Source: Piscirickettsiaceae bacterium
GTDB lineage: Bacteria; Pseudomonadota; Gammaproteobacteria; Nitrosococcales; Methylophagaceae
Assembly: GCA_024685995.1 (NCBI GenBank)
Contig: JAIBDY010000003.1
Coordinates: 20,189-84,188, forward strand
Direction: 5' to 3'
Length of the DNA stretch: 64,000 nt
Shown here: positions 28,096-37,531 of the stretch, piece after piece
Numbering within the stretch: the stretch's first letter is position 1
Layout: every line of letters begins with the position of its first letter
Translations under genes and position numbers: made by a program
Notes under the pieces: model-generated
The model's input: only the letters and a program-made list of their open reading frames with translations
What the model was told of the DNA's origin: nothing
The model's database searches: none

Positions 28096-29526
28096 ATGGA
28101 TATAAGCCCCTACGTAAAATTAATGCTTGAAAAACACGCAGAACATTTAACTTTTAATGTTGATGAAGTGCCCAAAGTGCTATTAGATGGTCAAGAAAGA
28201 GCCGTGGGCAAGCAAGCTATATCGCTTGAGATGTTAACGACAATTTATAATGAAATTACCAATGACACGCAGAAATTGCAGTTTTCGATCAATAAAAAAA
28301 TTCGGTTTATCGCCTCATTATTGGGCGGTACCAATCTGATTACAGAAATTACCGAACAAGCGAATAACAACCTCACTATTGTCATTTCACATGACCAGCG
28401 TGAAAGAGCCGTCAAAATGGATATTCCGACAAATATCAATGTTTTGGGCGATGCACCTAGCGAAAATCTCGATATCCTACCTTACTTGAGTAAAGTCATT
28501 GAGATAGGTGGGTCAGATTTATTTATTACTTCAGGCTCTGCAGTCAAGGCTAAAGTCCACGGTGCTGCGATTGAAATGGACAGCTACCTACTGACACCCG
28601 ATCTGACCCAATCAGCAGCCTACAGCCTCATGAGTGAGGCACAAGTCACAGAGTTTGAAAATAACAAAGATCTTGACTTTGCGATTAGCCTCCCAGATAA
28701 CAGTGCCCGTTTCAGGGTCAATGTCTTTTATCAGCGTCGTACCATAGGCATGGTACTGCGCCTTATCCCAACGTCGATTCCAACCGCTGAAGAACTTGAG
28801 TTGCCCGAAATATTACTCGACTTAGTGATGGCGAAACGAGGATTATTATTAATGGTTGGCGGGACAGGGTCCGGAAAATCGACCACGATGGCAGCCATGA
28901 TTAATCACCGAAACCAGCATGCAGCAGGTCATATTTTAACCATCGAAGACCCAGTTGAATTTTCTCACCCCAATCTAAAATCAATTGTTAATCAACGCGA
29001 AGTCGGAATAGATACCAGCTCTTATGCTCGCGCCCTAAAAGCCAGTCTACGTGAAGCACCCGATGTCATTTTAATCGGTGAGATTAGAGATCGTGAAACG
29101 ATGGAAGCCGCATTAGAACTGGCCAACACCGGACACCTGTGTATTTCCACTTTGCATGCTAATAATGCCAATCAAGCGATGGAACGCATTATCAATATGT
29201 TCCCCCAGAGCCAGCATAAACAGCTTTTAATGGACTTGGCGGCCAATCTAGGGGCGGTTATTTCACAGCGGCTTATTCCTGATACACAGGGGAAGCGTTG
29301 TGCTGCCATTGAAATCATGTTGAGGACACCGCATATAACTAGCCTGCTCCTAAAAGGCGAGTTGAGTGAGATCAAAGAAGCAATGAGAACCAGCGGTGCT
29401 ACCGGAATGCAGGTTTTTGATGACGCCTTAATGTCGCTTTATCAAGCTAATCGTATTAGCCTAGAAGAAGCATTAAGAAATGCTGACTCGCGAAATGATT
29501 TAGAGGCAAAAATCAATTTTGGCTAA
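28096..29526 (+). CDS. PilU-like ATPase with duplicated N-terminal domain
   Basis: The 476-residue protein has the full PilT/PilU core: N-domain from about residue 125 (LDILPYLSKVIEIGGSDLF), Walker A GGTGSGKST at 255-263, HILTIEDPVEFSH, EAPDVILIGEIRD and TGHLCISTLHANN. Residues 1 to about 75 (MDISPYVKLMLEKHAEHLTF onward) align by eye with residues 125 to about 200, with the same order of motifs, but lack the GGSDLFI core and the FRVN stretch. This is therefore a degenerate second copy of the N-terminal domain. The gene follows the first PilU-like ATPase, so the two probably work together in twitching or retraction. Confidence 0.9.
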   Translation: MDISPYVKLMLEKHAEHLTFNVDEVPKVLLDGQERAVGKQAISLEMLTTIYNEITNDTQKLQFSINKKIRFIASLLGGTNLITEITEQANNNLTIVISHDQRERAVKMDIPTNINVLGDAPSENLDILPYLSKVIEIGGSDLFITSGSAVKAKVHGAAIEMDSYLLTPDLTQSAAYSLMSEAQVTEFENNKDLDFAISLPDNSARFRVNVFYQRRTIGMVLRLIPTSIPTAEELELPEILLDLVMAKRGLLLMVGGTGSGKSTTMAAMINHRNQHAAGHILTIEDPVEFSHPNLKSIVNQREVGIDTSSYARALKASLREAPDVILIGEIRDRETMEAALELANTGHLCISTLHANNANQAMERIINMFPQSQHKQLLMDLAANLGAVISQRLIPDTQGKRCAAIEIMLRTPHITSLLLKGELSEIKEAMRTSGATGMQVFDDALMSLYQANRISLEEALRNADSRNDLEAKINFG

Positions 29527-29983
29527 AGCCAAAGCTATTGCATTCTTGACTACCTCGCTAAATAAAACGTCATCAAAACAGAGTAGCGGCTAAGCTTCCT
29601 CTTGGCCGCTGCTTAACGCTAAAAAATTTCGAGGCGTTTTTGAATTTACTCAAACCCAGACAAAGACAAGCTAAAATAGCTGACACCAAAACTATTTATC
29701 TTTTGGCTTTGGTAAATCTAGTTTCTTGTTAGCTTACACCTTTTTGCTAAATAGTTTGCTATTTGACGATTTAATCAAACTTATCCCCTTAAACACTCGC
29801 CAAATCTGATTATAGCTGGTATCTTTCCTCTTAATATTTCTGTCACATTTACTGAGCACCTTTATAATCTATATAGATGAAACAGTCCAAATTAATGATC
29901 GGAAAAATTGCTAACATTTTAATGCGTTCTAATGCAGAACAAACAGTAATAGTCAATAATAAAAAATAATCAAAGGTAACCCA
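29527..29983. other. Intergenic region upstream of ppsA
   Basis: This 457-base AT-rich gap holds no convincing gene. It contains a 10-bp hairpin (29585-29594 with 29601-29610, one wobble pair, loop CTTCCT) that may end the pilU-like operon although no T-run follows. Further on, a perfect TATAAT lies at 29863-29868, about 115 bases before ppsA, a candidate -10 without a strong -35. The ppsA ribosome-binding site is AAAGGTAA just before the ATG. Confidence 0.5.
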
Positions 29984-32395
29984 ATGAATTATCAATATAT
30001 TCGCTTTTTTTCAGATATTAGTATTGGTGATGTTGACACTGTCGGTGGTAAAAATGCCTCTTTAGGTGAAATGTATAGTGAGCTAAGTCGTGAAGGGGTG
30101 AATATTCCGAATGGCTTTGCCACTACCGCCGAAGCTTATCGCCACTTTCTCGACTATAACAATCTTGTAGAACCCATTACTAAGGCCTTAGACGCTTTAA
30201 ATGTGGACGATACTAAGGCGTTAGCAGAAACCGGTGAATATATTCGTACCCTGATCAATCAAGCAGCGATGCCAGATGCTATCGTCGTTGAGGTTGAGCA
30301 TGCCTACAGCCAGCTAGAAATTGAATACGGCAGCAATGTTGATGTCGCGGTACGTAGTTCTGCCACCGCTGAAGACTTACCCGATGCTTCTTTTGCAGGC
30401 CAACAAGAATCGCACTTAAACATCACCGGTACTGCCGCATTAATTAATAGCTGTCGTCAAATATTTGCCTCGTTGTTTACAAACCGTGCGATTTCCTATC
30501 GTGTGCATCAAGGCTTTGACCACATGAGTGTCGCACTGGCCATTGCTGTCCAGAAAATGGTGCGGTCTGATAAGGCATCTTCTGGCGTCATGTTCTCGAT
30601 TGATACTGAAAGTGGCTTTCGTGACATCGTCTTTATCACTGGTGCTTGGGGCTTGGGTGAAAATGTTGTACAGGGTGCTGTTAACCCCGATGAGTTTTAT
30701 GTCTTCAAACCCACCTTAAATACCAAATACCAACCGATCATCAAGCATCAACTGGGCAGTAAAGCATTAAAAATGGTTTACGCTGAAGGTAATTCACCCA
30801 CTGGTGCAACAGGTGCCGTCATCAACACCGAAGTGTCTCCTAAGATGCAGGCACAATTTTGTATCAATGATGATGAGGTGCTTGAACTCGCTAAAACCGC
30901 CGTCATTATCGAGCAACATTACTCGAAGAAAGCGGGCCGTCCGATGCCGATGGATATCGAGTGGGCCAAAGATGGGGATAGTGGTCAACTATTTGTCGTC
31001 CAAGCCCGTCCGGAAACCGTCGAGTCCACCAAATCTTTACAAGCGCTTGAGCATCATATTCTCGACTCTAAAGGTAAAGTCATCATCGAAGGTAAAAGCG
31101 TCGGCAGTAAAATTGCCAGCGGTAAAGCCCGCGTGATACTCAAAACCAGTCAGATGGCTGATTTACAAGAAGGTGAAATATTAGTTACTGATATTACCGA
31201 CCCAGATTGGGAACCGGTCATGAAGATTGCAGGCGCGATTGTCACTAACCGTGGTGGACGAACTTGTCATGCGGCTATTATCGCGCGTGAATTGGGGATT
31301 GCTGCGATTGTCAGTACCAATACCGCCACTGAAGTGATTAAAACGGGAGATATTGTAACGGTGAGTTGTGCCGAAGGCGATACCGGTATTGTATACCAAG
31401 GTGCACTACCCCATCATATTGATAGAATTGATATTTCAACCATTCCTGTACCAGAACGTACCGGAATCATGTTGAATTTGGCTAACCCAGAAATTGCTTT
31501 TAAAACGAGTAATCTACCAAACTCGGGTGTGGGTCTAGCGAGGATGGAGTTTATTATCAATAATAGTATTGGTGTCCACCCTAATGCACTAATCAATTTC
31601 GATAAACTTGATAAACCGCTTCAAAAGCAAATAGCGCCAAGAATGGCTGGTTATCCTAATCCTATTTCCTTCTATGTCCATAAGTTAGCCGAAGGTATTG
31701 CCACGATCGCTTCTGCTTTCTATCCTAAGCCCGTCATTGTTCGCCTAAGTGATTTCAAATCAAATGAATACGCTAACTTAATTGGCGGCCCGCTTTACGA
31801 ACCTGAAGAAGAAAATCCAATGCTAGGTTTTCGAGGTGCAACACGCTATTTAAGCGAAGCCTTTAGTGAAGCCTTCGCTTTAGAATGTAATGCATTACGT
31901 ATTGCGCGTACAACAATGGGCTTAGACAATATTACCGTCATGATTCCTTTTGCCCGCACGGTTTCCGAAACAAAAGCAGTCATTGATCTGATGGCATCAC
32001 ACGGCTTAGTTCGCGGTAAAAGAGGCCTTAAAATTTACCTCATGTGCGAAATCCCAGCGAATGTTATTTTGGCGGATCAATTTCTTGAGCTTGTCGATGG
32101 TTTCTCTATCGGTTCTAATGATCTCACCCAGTTGACGCTTGGTGCTGATAGAGACTCAAGTTTACTCGGGCATTATGATGAACGAAACGAAGCCGTACTT
32201 AAGATGCTTGAAATGGCCATTGCCGCCTGTAAAAGAGCGGGTAAGTATGTGGGTATCTGTGGACAAGCGCCGTCTGATTTCCCAGAGATTACTCAATTCT
32301 TAGTTGAGCAAGGCGTCAGTACTGTTTCTGTCAATCCTGATAGTGTTGTAGAGATGGCGCATGTCATTTCTGAAATGGAAGGCAAGATATCGTAA
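29984..32395 (+). CDS. ppsA: Phosphoenolpyruvate synthase
   Basis: PpsA converts pyruvate and ATP to PEP, AMP and phosphate for gluconeogenesis. The 803 residues match the family (about 790). The N-terminal ATP-grasp part begins with VGGKNASLGEM and VAVRSSATAEDLPDASFAGQQES; the swivelling phosphohistidine is in GGRTCHAAIIARELGIAAIV; the C-terminal PEP/pyruvate barrel shows MLGFRGATRYL, MIPFARTVSE, DGFSIGSNDLTQLTLGADRDS and VGICGQAPSD. A strong bidirectional terminator follows. Confidence 0.97.
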   Translation: MNYQYIRFFSDISIGDVDTVGGKNASLGEMYSELSREGVNIPNGFATTAEAYRHFLDYNNLVEPITKALDALNVDDTKALAETGEYIRTLINQAAMPDAIVVEVEHAYSQLEIEYGSNVDVAVRSSATAEDLPDASFAGQQESHLNITGTAALINSCRQIFASLFTNRAISYRVHQGFDHMSVALAIAVQKMVRSDKASSGVMFSIDTESGFRDIVFITGAWGLGENVVQGAVNPDEFYVFKPTLNTKYQPIIKHQLGSKALKMVYAEGNSPTGATGAVINTEVSPKMQAQFCINDDEVLELAKTAVIIEQHYSKKAGRPMPMDIEWAKDGDSGQLFVVQARPETVESTKSLQALEHHILDSKGKVIIEGKSVGSKIASGKARVILKTSQMADLQEGEILVTDITDPDWEPVMKIAGAIVTNRGGRTCHAAIIARELGIAAIVSTNTATEVIKTGDIVTVSCAEGDTGIVYQGALPHHIDRIDISTIPVPERTGIMLNLANPEIAFKTSNLPNSGVGLARMEFIINNSIGVHPNALINFDKLDKPLQKQIAPRMAGYPNPISFYVHKLAEGIATIASAFYPKPVIVRLSDFKSNEYANLIGGPLYEPEEENPMLGFRGATRYLSEAFSEAFALECNALRIARTTMGLDNITVMIPFARTVSETKAVIDLMASHGLVRGKRGLKIYLMCEIPANVILADQFLELVDGFSIGSNDLTQLTLGADRDSSLLGHYDERNEAVLKMLEMAIAACKRAGKYVGICGQAPSDFPEITQFLVEQGVSTVSVNPDSVVEMAHVISEMEGKIS

Positions 32396-32412
32396 TACCA
32401 ATCAACTTGCAT

Positions 32413-32447
32413 AAAAAAAGCCGTGGCTTATAACCACGGCTTTTTTT
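32413..32447. terminator. Bidirectional rho-independent terminator
   Basis: A 14-bp stem (AAAAAAAGCCGTGG at 32413-32426 with its complement at 32434-32447), 7-base loop and eight Ts. With A- and T-runs on the two sides it can stop ppsA on the plus strand and rlmD on the minus strand, which converge here. Confidence 0.95.
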
Positions 32448-32514
32448 TGTTCATAGCCTAATAACGACTGAATAAATTCAAATCAGCGCTGTGCTTTATT
32501 CCCTGCCGTTATCG

Positions 32515-33846
32515 TCAGTTTTTAACAAACACAGCAATTGACTCGACATGACTGGTATGCGGGAACATATCCATAATCCCAGCAGACACTAATGTATAGC
32601 CATGCACGTGTACTAGCTCTCCCGCATCGCGTGCTAATGTCGCAGGATTACATGACACATACACTATGCGCTGCGCGCCTAGTTCTGCTAACTGTGGCAG
32701 CACTTCAAATGCGCCACTTCGTGGCGGATCGAGTAAAATTTTATTAAAACCAGCTTTCGCCCAACTATAATCTTTCAACGCAGTCTGGGTTAAATCGGCT
32801 TGTTCAAAAATAGCATTCTCTAATTGATTTAATTTGGCATTGTGTTGTGCATGCTTAACTAAGGCTGCATCTCCTTCAACCCCGACCACTTCATTCGCTC
32901 GTTTTGCTAATGGCAAACTGAAATTGCCCAAGCCGCAGAATAAATCAAGAATACGATCCTCAGCTGAGACTTCTAGCAAAGCTATCGCGCGTTGGATCAT
33001 ACTTTGGTTAATGTCTGCATTCACTTGGGTAAAATCATCGGGCTCAAAGTTTAATGTGAGTCCTACTTCCGGCGCATAATGTAGTTGTGGTGCTGCAGGC
33101 CAAATTGCGGTCACCGTCTCAGGTCCACCTGATTGTAGATAGATCCAAAAGTCATTGTCTTGCCCAAACTGAATTAAAGTCTGTTGATCACTTTCAGATA
33201 AGGCATCTAAATTTCTAAACACTAAAGCAACGTGTTCATCATCCATCGCAACTTCAATTTGCGCTATTCGATTATACGCCGCTAGGCCCGCAATCATTTC
33301 GCCCAGATCTGCCAAGCGCATCCCGACCCGAGGGTCTAATACTTCGCACTGCTCTAGTAGGGCGAGATAAGGCGTTCCTTTTTCCCTAAAGCCAACCAAT
33401 ACCCGTTCTTTTTTTGGCACATGCTTAACCCCAAGACGCGCTTTACGACGATAGCCCCACAACGGTCCAATCAATGGATCAAGCCATTGTTGTGGCGCTA
33501 AATGTCCAAAATGTGTCATTTGTTCCATTAAGGTATTTTGTTTCAAACTCAACTGCGCTGCGGGTGCCATATGCATCAAGCTGCATCCACCACATACACC
33601 AAAATGCTGGCATTTAGCCGTGACTCTATCGACAGCCGCGTGTATCACGTCAACGGTACGCCCTTCATCATATTTGCTATGTTTTTTTCTATACAAAAAC
33701 TTTACCGTCTCACCCGCTAAAGCCCCATCAATAAAGACCGCTTTGCCATCAATTCTAGCGACACCACGACCATCGTGCGATAGCGACTCTATAGTAGTTT
33801 CTACAGGATCTAAGGGTAATTTTTGTCGACGGTTTCGTCTTGCCAT
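32515..33846 (-). CDS. rlmD: 23S rRNA (uracil-1939-C5)-methyltransferase RlmD
   Basis: The 443-residue protein has a TRAM domain (about residues 12-68, VETTIESLSHDGRGVARIDGKAVF), an Fe-S cluster motif CQHFGVCGGC with a further Cys in LLEQCEVLDPRV, SAM binding at ILDLFCGLGNFSLPLA and the catalytic Cys in YVSCNPATLARD. It methylates U1939 of 23S rRNA. An ORF start at 33900 would run through a terminator; ATG 33846 (MARRNRRQK) with upstream AAGAGAA is the likely start. It is the last gene of the minus-strand block. Confidence 0.96.
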   Translation of the reverse strand: MARRNRRQKLPLDPVETTIESLSHDGRGVARIDGKAVFIDGALAGETVKFLYRKKHSKYDEGRTVDVIHAAVDRVTAKCQHFGVCGGCSLMHMAPAAQLSLKQNTLMEQMTHFGHLAPQQWLDPLIGPLWGYRRKARLGVKHVPKKERVLVGFREKGTPYLALLEQCEVLDPRVGMRLADLGEMIAGLAAYNRIAQIEVAMDDEHVALVFRNLDALSESDQQTLIQFGQDNDFWIYLQSGGPETVTAIWPAAPQLHYAPEVGLTLNFEPDDFTQVNADINQSMIQRAIALLEVSAEDRILDLFCGLGNFSLPLAKRANEVVGVEGDAALVKHAQHNAKLNQLENAIFEQADLTQTALKDYSWAKAGFNKILLDPPRSGAFEVLPQLAELGAQRIVYVSCNPATLARDAGELVHVHGYTLVSAGIMDMFPHTSHVESIAVFVKN

Positions 33847-33867
33847 GCGTGTTCTCTTTATTGATTC

Positions 33868-33905
33868 TAAAACAAAAAACCAGCGATGGTACACCATCAC
33901 TGGTT
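33868..33905 (-). terminator. Rho-independent terminator after the ydbL gene
   Basis: On the minus strand a 12-bp stem (33905-33894 with 33889-33878, one U-G wobble) with a 4-base loop is followed by a T-rich stretch. It ends about 22 bases before the rlmD start codon, so it separates ydbL from rlmD or acts as an attenuator in the rlmD leader. Confidence 0.85.
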
Positions 33906-33943
33906 CAGTTTGGTAATTGTTCGTTAATTAGGGTTAAATCTAA

Positions 33944-34552
33944 CTATTTTTGCAACCAATTGCCACCACTTTGATACCACCATCCCTTTGCCGCTTTGTT
34001 CACCCAACGGCGAGCAAAAGTCGCTTGAATATCATCTTGCCATTCTGGGTGACCATTGGCTCTCGCTATTTCACCATATAAGGCCATACGATCATTATTT
34101 TCATCGACAATCAAGCCATTGACCTTGTTTCGATCTTTCAATCCGACCTTTTTTATATCGTGAATGGCTAATAAACCTTGACTTGTTAAGCCCACAGCGC
34201 CGAGATCTAAATAAGGCGCTATTTGATTATGTCTCGTTTTCATCCTGTGTTGGATAGTCGTAATTGCCGCCGAGTTAATGTTTAAATCCGCTTCTGCTGC
34301 TGCGGGGGTTATAAACCAATCTAACACTGACAAGGCAAAATTTGCTCCTTTGTCAACGTTAGAGTGCTGTTGCGCATCGCCATTAGATTTGGGTTCTGGT
34401 TGCAGGCTTCCTTCTGGCCCCCATACATCTTCAATAATACGATCGGCTGCTTTTTCGGCGGCCGCTGCCGGGAAGTAAATATTAATCGTGACACAAGATA
34501 CTAACATCAGACCTGTCACCAGACTACTTGTTAGATATTTTATAAAATTCAT
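33944..34552 (-). CDS. YdbL-family (DUF1318) lipoprotein
   Basis: The 202-residue protein begins with a lipoprotein signal ending in LMLVSC (lipidated Cys at residue 20), then VTINIYFPAAAAEKAADRIIEDVWG, a linker, and from about residue 88 a DUF1318 domain ending RWVNKAAKGWWYQSGGNWLQK, like the E. coli YdbL C-terminus. In E. coli, ydbH-ynbE-ydbL form an operon; YdbH is an AsmA-like bridge protein and YnbE a small outer-membrane lipoprotein. No separate ynbE is present here, and the short lipobox plus TINIYF strand resembles YnbE, so this may be a YnbE-YdbL fusion (inference). Confidence 0.85.
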   Translation of the reverse strand: MNFIKYLTSSLVTGLMLVSCVTINIYFPAAAAEKAADRIIEDVWGPEGSLQPEPKSNGDAQQHSNVDKGANFALSVLDWFITPAAAEADLNINSAAITTIQHRMKTRHNQIAPYLDLGAVGLTSQGLLAIHDIKKVGLKDRNKVNGLIVDENNDRMALYGEIARANGHPEWQDDIQATFARRWVNKAAKGWWYQSGGNWLQK

Positions 34553-34583
34553 ATTTACTCCTTACAGTAACGTACAACAGATT

Positions 34584-36641
34584 TTATTCTACAACAGGCT
34601 CAGCACTGCGGCTCACTGCTTTTAACCGACTCACCAATACCGGCCAGTCTACACGTCGTGTAAAGCCTTTGACATTAATACGTGGCGGTAATCCCCCACC
34701 CTTAACAATATAATAACCTTGTTCAGTCTCTTCAACACCCGTCATGTCACAGACTTCATTCAATAAACGACAACTCAATCCCAAGCGTTGATAGGAGAAA
34801 TCATCAAAAAAACGTAGAACACTACGTGATAATAGACCGGATGTGCCCCCACCAAGTTCGGATAAATTGTTTATCGCTCGTTGGCTAATTCTATGTCGTG
34901 TTTTATCGTCTGTTGGCGTCCGGATATAAGCATCAAAGGCAACAGGGCGCCAATTGGCTAAGCGTAAATTTTGAACTTTGCCTTCGAGCTTGCCAGTGAT
35001 TTTGCCAAAGTCAAAAGTTTCCGTCATCGTTTCAAGGTCAAAGTCGATTAAATCAATGTTGGCGTAAAGTTGAGGTATCGCACCAAAAGGGTCTCGCAAG
35101 CGTAGGTCATGAATAATTGTGGTCCCTTCAAATAGTTTTATCATCAAGGCACCATCCACATTGATATGTTGTTGTGCATAAGTTACTTTTGGAATCACAC
35201 CCGAAAGTTTACCGTGCAAGGTAGGCCAAGCGAGCTTCTGACTCAACGCCGCCATCGAAATAGGGGTTAATAAACCTTCAAATACCCAATTTGTTGACTC
35301 TCCCATCTTATTTTGTAATGCAAAATGTTGAATATTCAACTGCCCATCTAAAATTGGAATATGCCAAGGTTTAAGTAGCGTTAAACCCTCGGCTTGAGTT
35401 TGTGCTGATAACGCGGTGCTTCCGATAGGGATTTTATAGATAGCCGCACTTTGCCAGTGAAGAGTGAACGGTAGTTGGACGTCTTGGTTTGTCCAAGCCA
35501 GATCGCCACTGAGCCCTGTCAATCTAAAACGGTCGCGGTCATCTTCTATCGATACGTTCATTAAGCCCAGTTGTAATTGATACGCTTGAGCTTGTTGTTG
35601 ATAAGATAAACTCGCCTCACCCGTAATCGCTAAATTATCGACGGCGCTACCTAAACTAAACGGTTGTAACCAATGTCGATAAAGCCCAGCTAACGCTGTT
35701 GGCCTTATATCGACATTTAACCTATCTACTTCACCCATAGACAGTGCTAGGTCTGCTCTGGCTTCTAACACACCTTGCTGAATAAACTGTAAGGCAGCGA
35801 CCTTCAATTGACTCTGTAACACATGCCAACTGCCCCTTCCATCTAAAGTCACCGCTGTATCATCAAAATCAATAAAAATAGGCGCAACATACGCTTGTCC
35901 ATGCTTAGCGCTTAAATAAGCTTGCCATTGCCATCGTGATTTCTGTTGCTGTAAAACAAGCGATACCTTGGCTTCTACGCCCTCGGTGGCATATTGCCCA
36001 GCGTGATCGCTGACTGTGAACTGCTTAAGTGATAAATTTATCGTTGCGCTATCGATTATGTCACCATGACCCGCAGCATTGATCGTGAAAGCGATGTTGC
36101 CAGCCTGCTGCCAAGTTGCCATCACTTGCTGTTGCTTCTGCGACAAATGCGGTGAGATAAACTGCGCAATGTGTTTACTCGCTGTCTCTGGCGCTTTCAG
36201 CAGGAGACGCCATTGTTGTTGCTGTATATCCACCTCAAGCTTGACCTTACTAGTCGCGATGGAAAGTCCGGAAGTGAGGATACGGTAAGATCCACTATCA
36301 TTATCGGCGTCGGCTTTAAATTGGATCGTTTGCTGACCAAGTGCAGCGTGTTTAAAATGCAGCACGCCTTGCTGGCAATCGAAGCGTGAGATAGATAATT
36401 TCAGTTTCTGGCAGCGTAATTTGACCGTATTAAGTCGTCCAATCGGCGCGGGCAAATCAATCGACGTTGCCGTGGCTTCCAAGACAATCCCTTGTCTTTC
36501 TAATACCACTCCAATTTGGACATTTTTAAGTTGCGCTTGCTCAATCTGCCAATTCGCAATAGAGAGTTGAAACTGCTCACTGGCCAATACGGTTGTTGTG
36601 CATAAACAACAACACACTATCGCCAAGATTCGAGTCAACAT
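34584..36641 (-). CDS. ydbH: YdbH-family AsmA-like intermembrane bridge protein
   Basis: The 685-residue protein has an N-terminal signal-anchor (ILAIVCCCLCTTTVLA) and a long beta-rich body without catalytic motifs, as in YdbH and other AsmA-like lipid-transport bridges. The C-terminal part includes FGKITGKLEGKVQNLRLANW and RFFDDFSYQRLGLSCRLLNEVCDMTGV, which are characteristic of the YdbH C-terminal region. It is shorter than E. coli YdbH (879). YdbH proteins help phospholipid transport to the outer membrane. The gene lies five bases after cysM and 31 before the ydbL-like gene. Confidence 0.87.
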   Translation of the reverse strand: MLTRILAIVCCCLCTTTVLASEQFQLSIANWQIEQAQLKNVQIGVVLERQGIVLEATATSIDLPAPIGRLNTVKLRCQKLKLSISRFDCQQGVLHFKHAALGQQTIQFKADADNDSGSYRILTSGLSIATSKVKLEVDIQQQQWRLLLKAPETASKHIAQFISPHLSQKQQQVMATWQQAGNIAFTINAAGHGDIIDSATINLSLKQFTVSDHAGQYATEGVEAKVSLVLQQQKSRWQWQAYLSAKHGQAYVAPIFIDFDDTAVTLDGRGSWHVLQSQLKVAALQFIQQGVLEARADLALSMGEVDRLNVDIRPTALAGLYRHWLQPFSLGSAVDNLAITGEASLSYQQQAQAYQLQLGLMNVSIEDDRDRFRLTGLSGDLAWTNQDVQLPFTLHWQSAAIYKIPIGSTALSAQTQAEGLTLLKPWHIPILDGQLNIQHFALQNKMGESTNWVFEGLLTPISMAALSQKLAWPTLHGKLSGVIPKVTYAQQHINVDGALMIKLFEGTTIIHDLRLRDPFGAIPQLYANIDLIDFDLETMTETFDFGKITGKLEGKVQNLRLANWRPVAFDAYIRTPTDDKTRHRISQRAINNLSELGGGTSGLLSRSVLRFFDDFSYQRLGLSCRLLNEVCDMTGVEETEQGYYIVKGGGLPPRINVKGFTRRVDWPVLVSRLKAVSRSAEPVVE

Positions 36642-36646
36642 CGCTT

Positions 36647-37531
36647 TTAGGCAAGGAACACACCCGTTGATAAATAGCGATCTCCGCGGTCACAAATAAT
36701 CGCTACAATCACGGCATCGTTCACCTGTTGTGATAACCGCAGTGCTGCCGCCACACTCCCGCCCGAAGAAACACCACAGAAGATGCCTTCTTGTATCGCC
36801 AGTTGCCGCATGGTTTCTTCGGCAACGTCTTGCTCCATATCCAGCACTTGGTCAACACGTTCCGGTTCAAAAATACTGGGTAAATAGGCTTCTGGCCAAC
36901 GACGAATACCCGGAATAGCACTGCCATCGGTTGGTTGAACGCCAACGATTTGGATCGCTTGGTTCTGTTCTTTTAGATAACGTGATACCCCCATAATCGT
37001 CCCGGTTGTACCCATGGCGCTAACAAAATGTGTCACTTGACCTGCAGTATCGCGCCAAATTTCAGGACCGGTAGTTTCATAATGCGCTAAGGGGTTATCG
37101 ACATTACCGAACTGGTTGAGTACCTTGCCTTTACCTTGTTGTTCCATTTGTTCTGCCAAATCACGAGACGATTCCATTGAGTCCGTCAAGATGATCTCAG
37201 CCCCGTACGCCTTCATAGCCGCGCGCCGTTCTATGCTCATATTTTCAGGCATAATCAACACCATCTTATAGCCTAGAATGGCTGAAATCATCGCGAGGGC
37301 AATACCCGTATTGCCGCTAGTAGCCTCAATTAAAGTATCGCCAGGTTTAATTTCGCCCCGCAGCTCTGCCTTACGAATCATGTAGATGACCGGCCTATCT
37401 TTAACTGAACCCGCAGGGTTATCCCCTTCCAACTTCACTAGAATAGTATTTGTCGTTTGCCCCGGTAGGCGCTGTAATCGCACTAAAGGCGTATTACCTA
37501 CACAGCTATCAATTGTCGGATACGATGTCAT
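36647..37531 (-). CDS. cysM: Cysteine synthase B
   Basis: The 294-residue PLP enzyme makes cysteine from O-acetylserine and sulfide or thiosulfate. It shows the PLP lysine in NPAGSVKDRPVIYMI, TSGNTGIALAMISAILGY and the phosphate-binding SAMGTTGTIMGVSRYL. The length and SVKDRP variant fit CysM rather than CysK. The start overlaps acpS by 23 bases. CysE, which makes its substrate, is 14 kb away beside iscR. Confidence 0.96.
   Translation of the reverse strand: MTSYPTIDSCVGNTPLVRLQRLPGQTTNTILVKLEGDNPAGSVKDRPVIYMIRKAELRGEIKPGDTLIEATSGNTGIALAMISAILGYKMVLIMPENMSIERRAAMKAYGAEIILTDSMESSRDLAEQMEQQGKGKVLNQFGNVDNPLAHYETTGPEIWRDTAGQVTHFVSAMGTTGTIMGVSRYLKEQNQAIQIVGVQPTDGSAIPGIRRWPEAYLPSIFEPERVDQVLDMEQDVAEETMRQLAIQEGIFCGVSSGGSVAAALRLSQQVNDAVIVAIICDRGDRYLSTGVFLA

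Noticed and set aside
29877..29948. Short ORF of 23 codons upstream of ppsA
   Set aside because: It has no ribosome-binding site, is very short and lies in AT-rich DNA where such frames arise by chance.
33847..33900. Extended N-terminus of RlmD
   Set aside because: The extension is encoded by a rho-independent terminator and its residues do not look like the family start.
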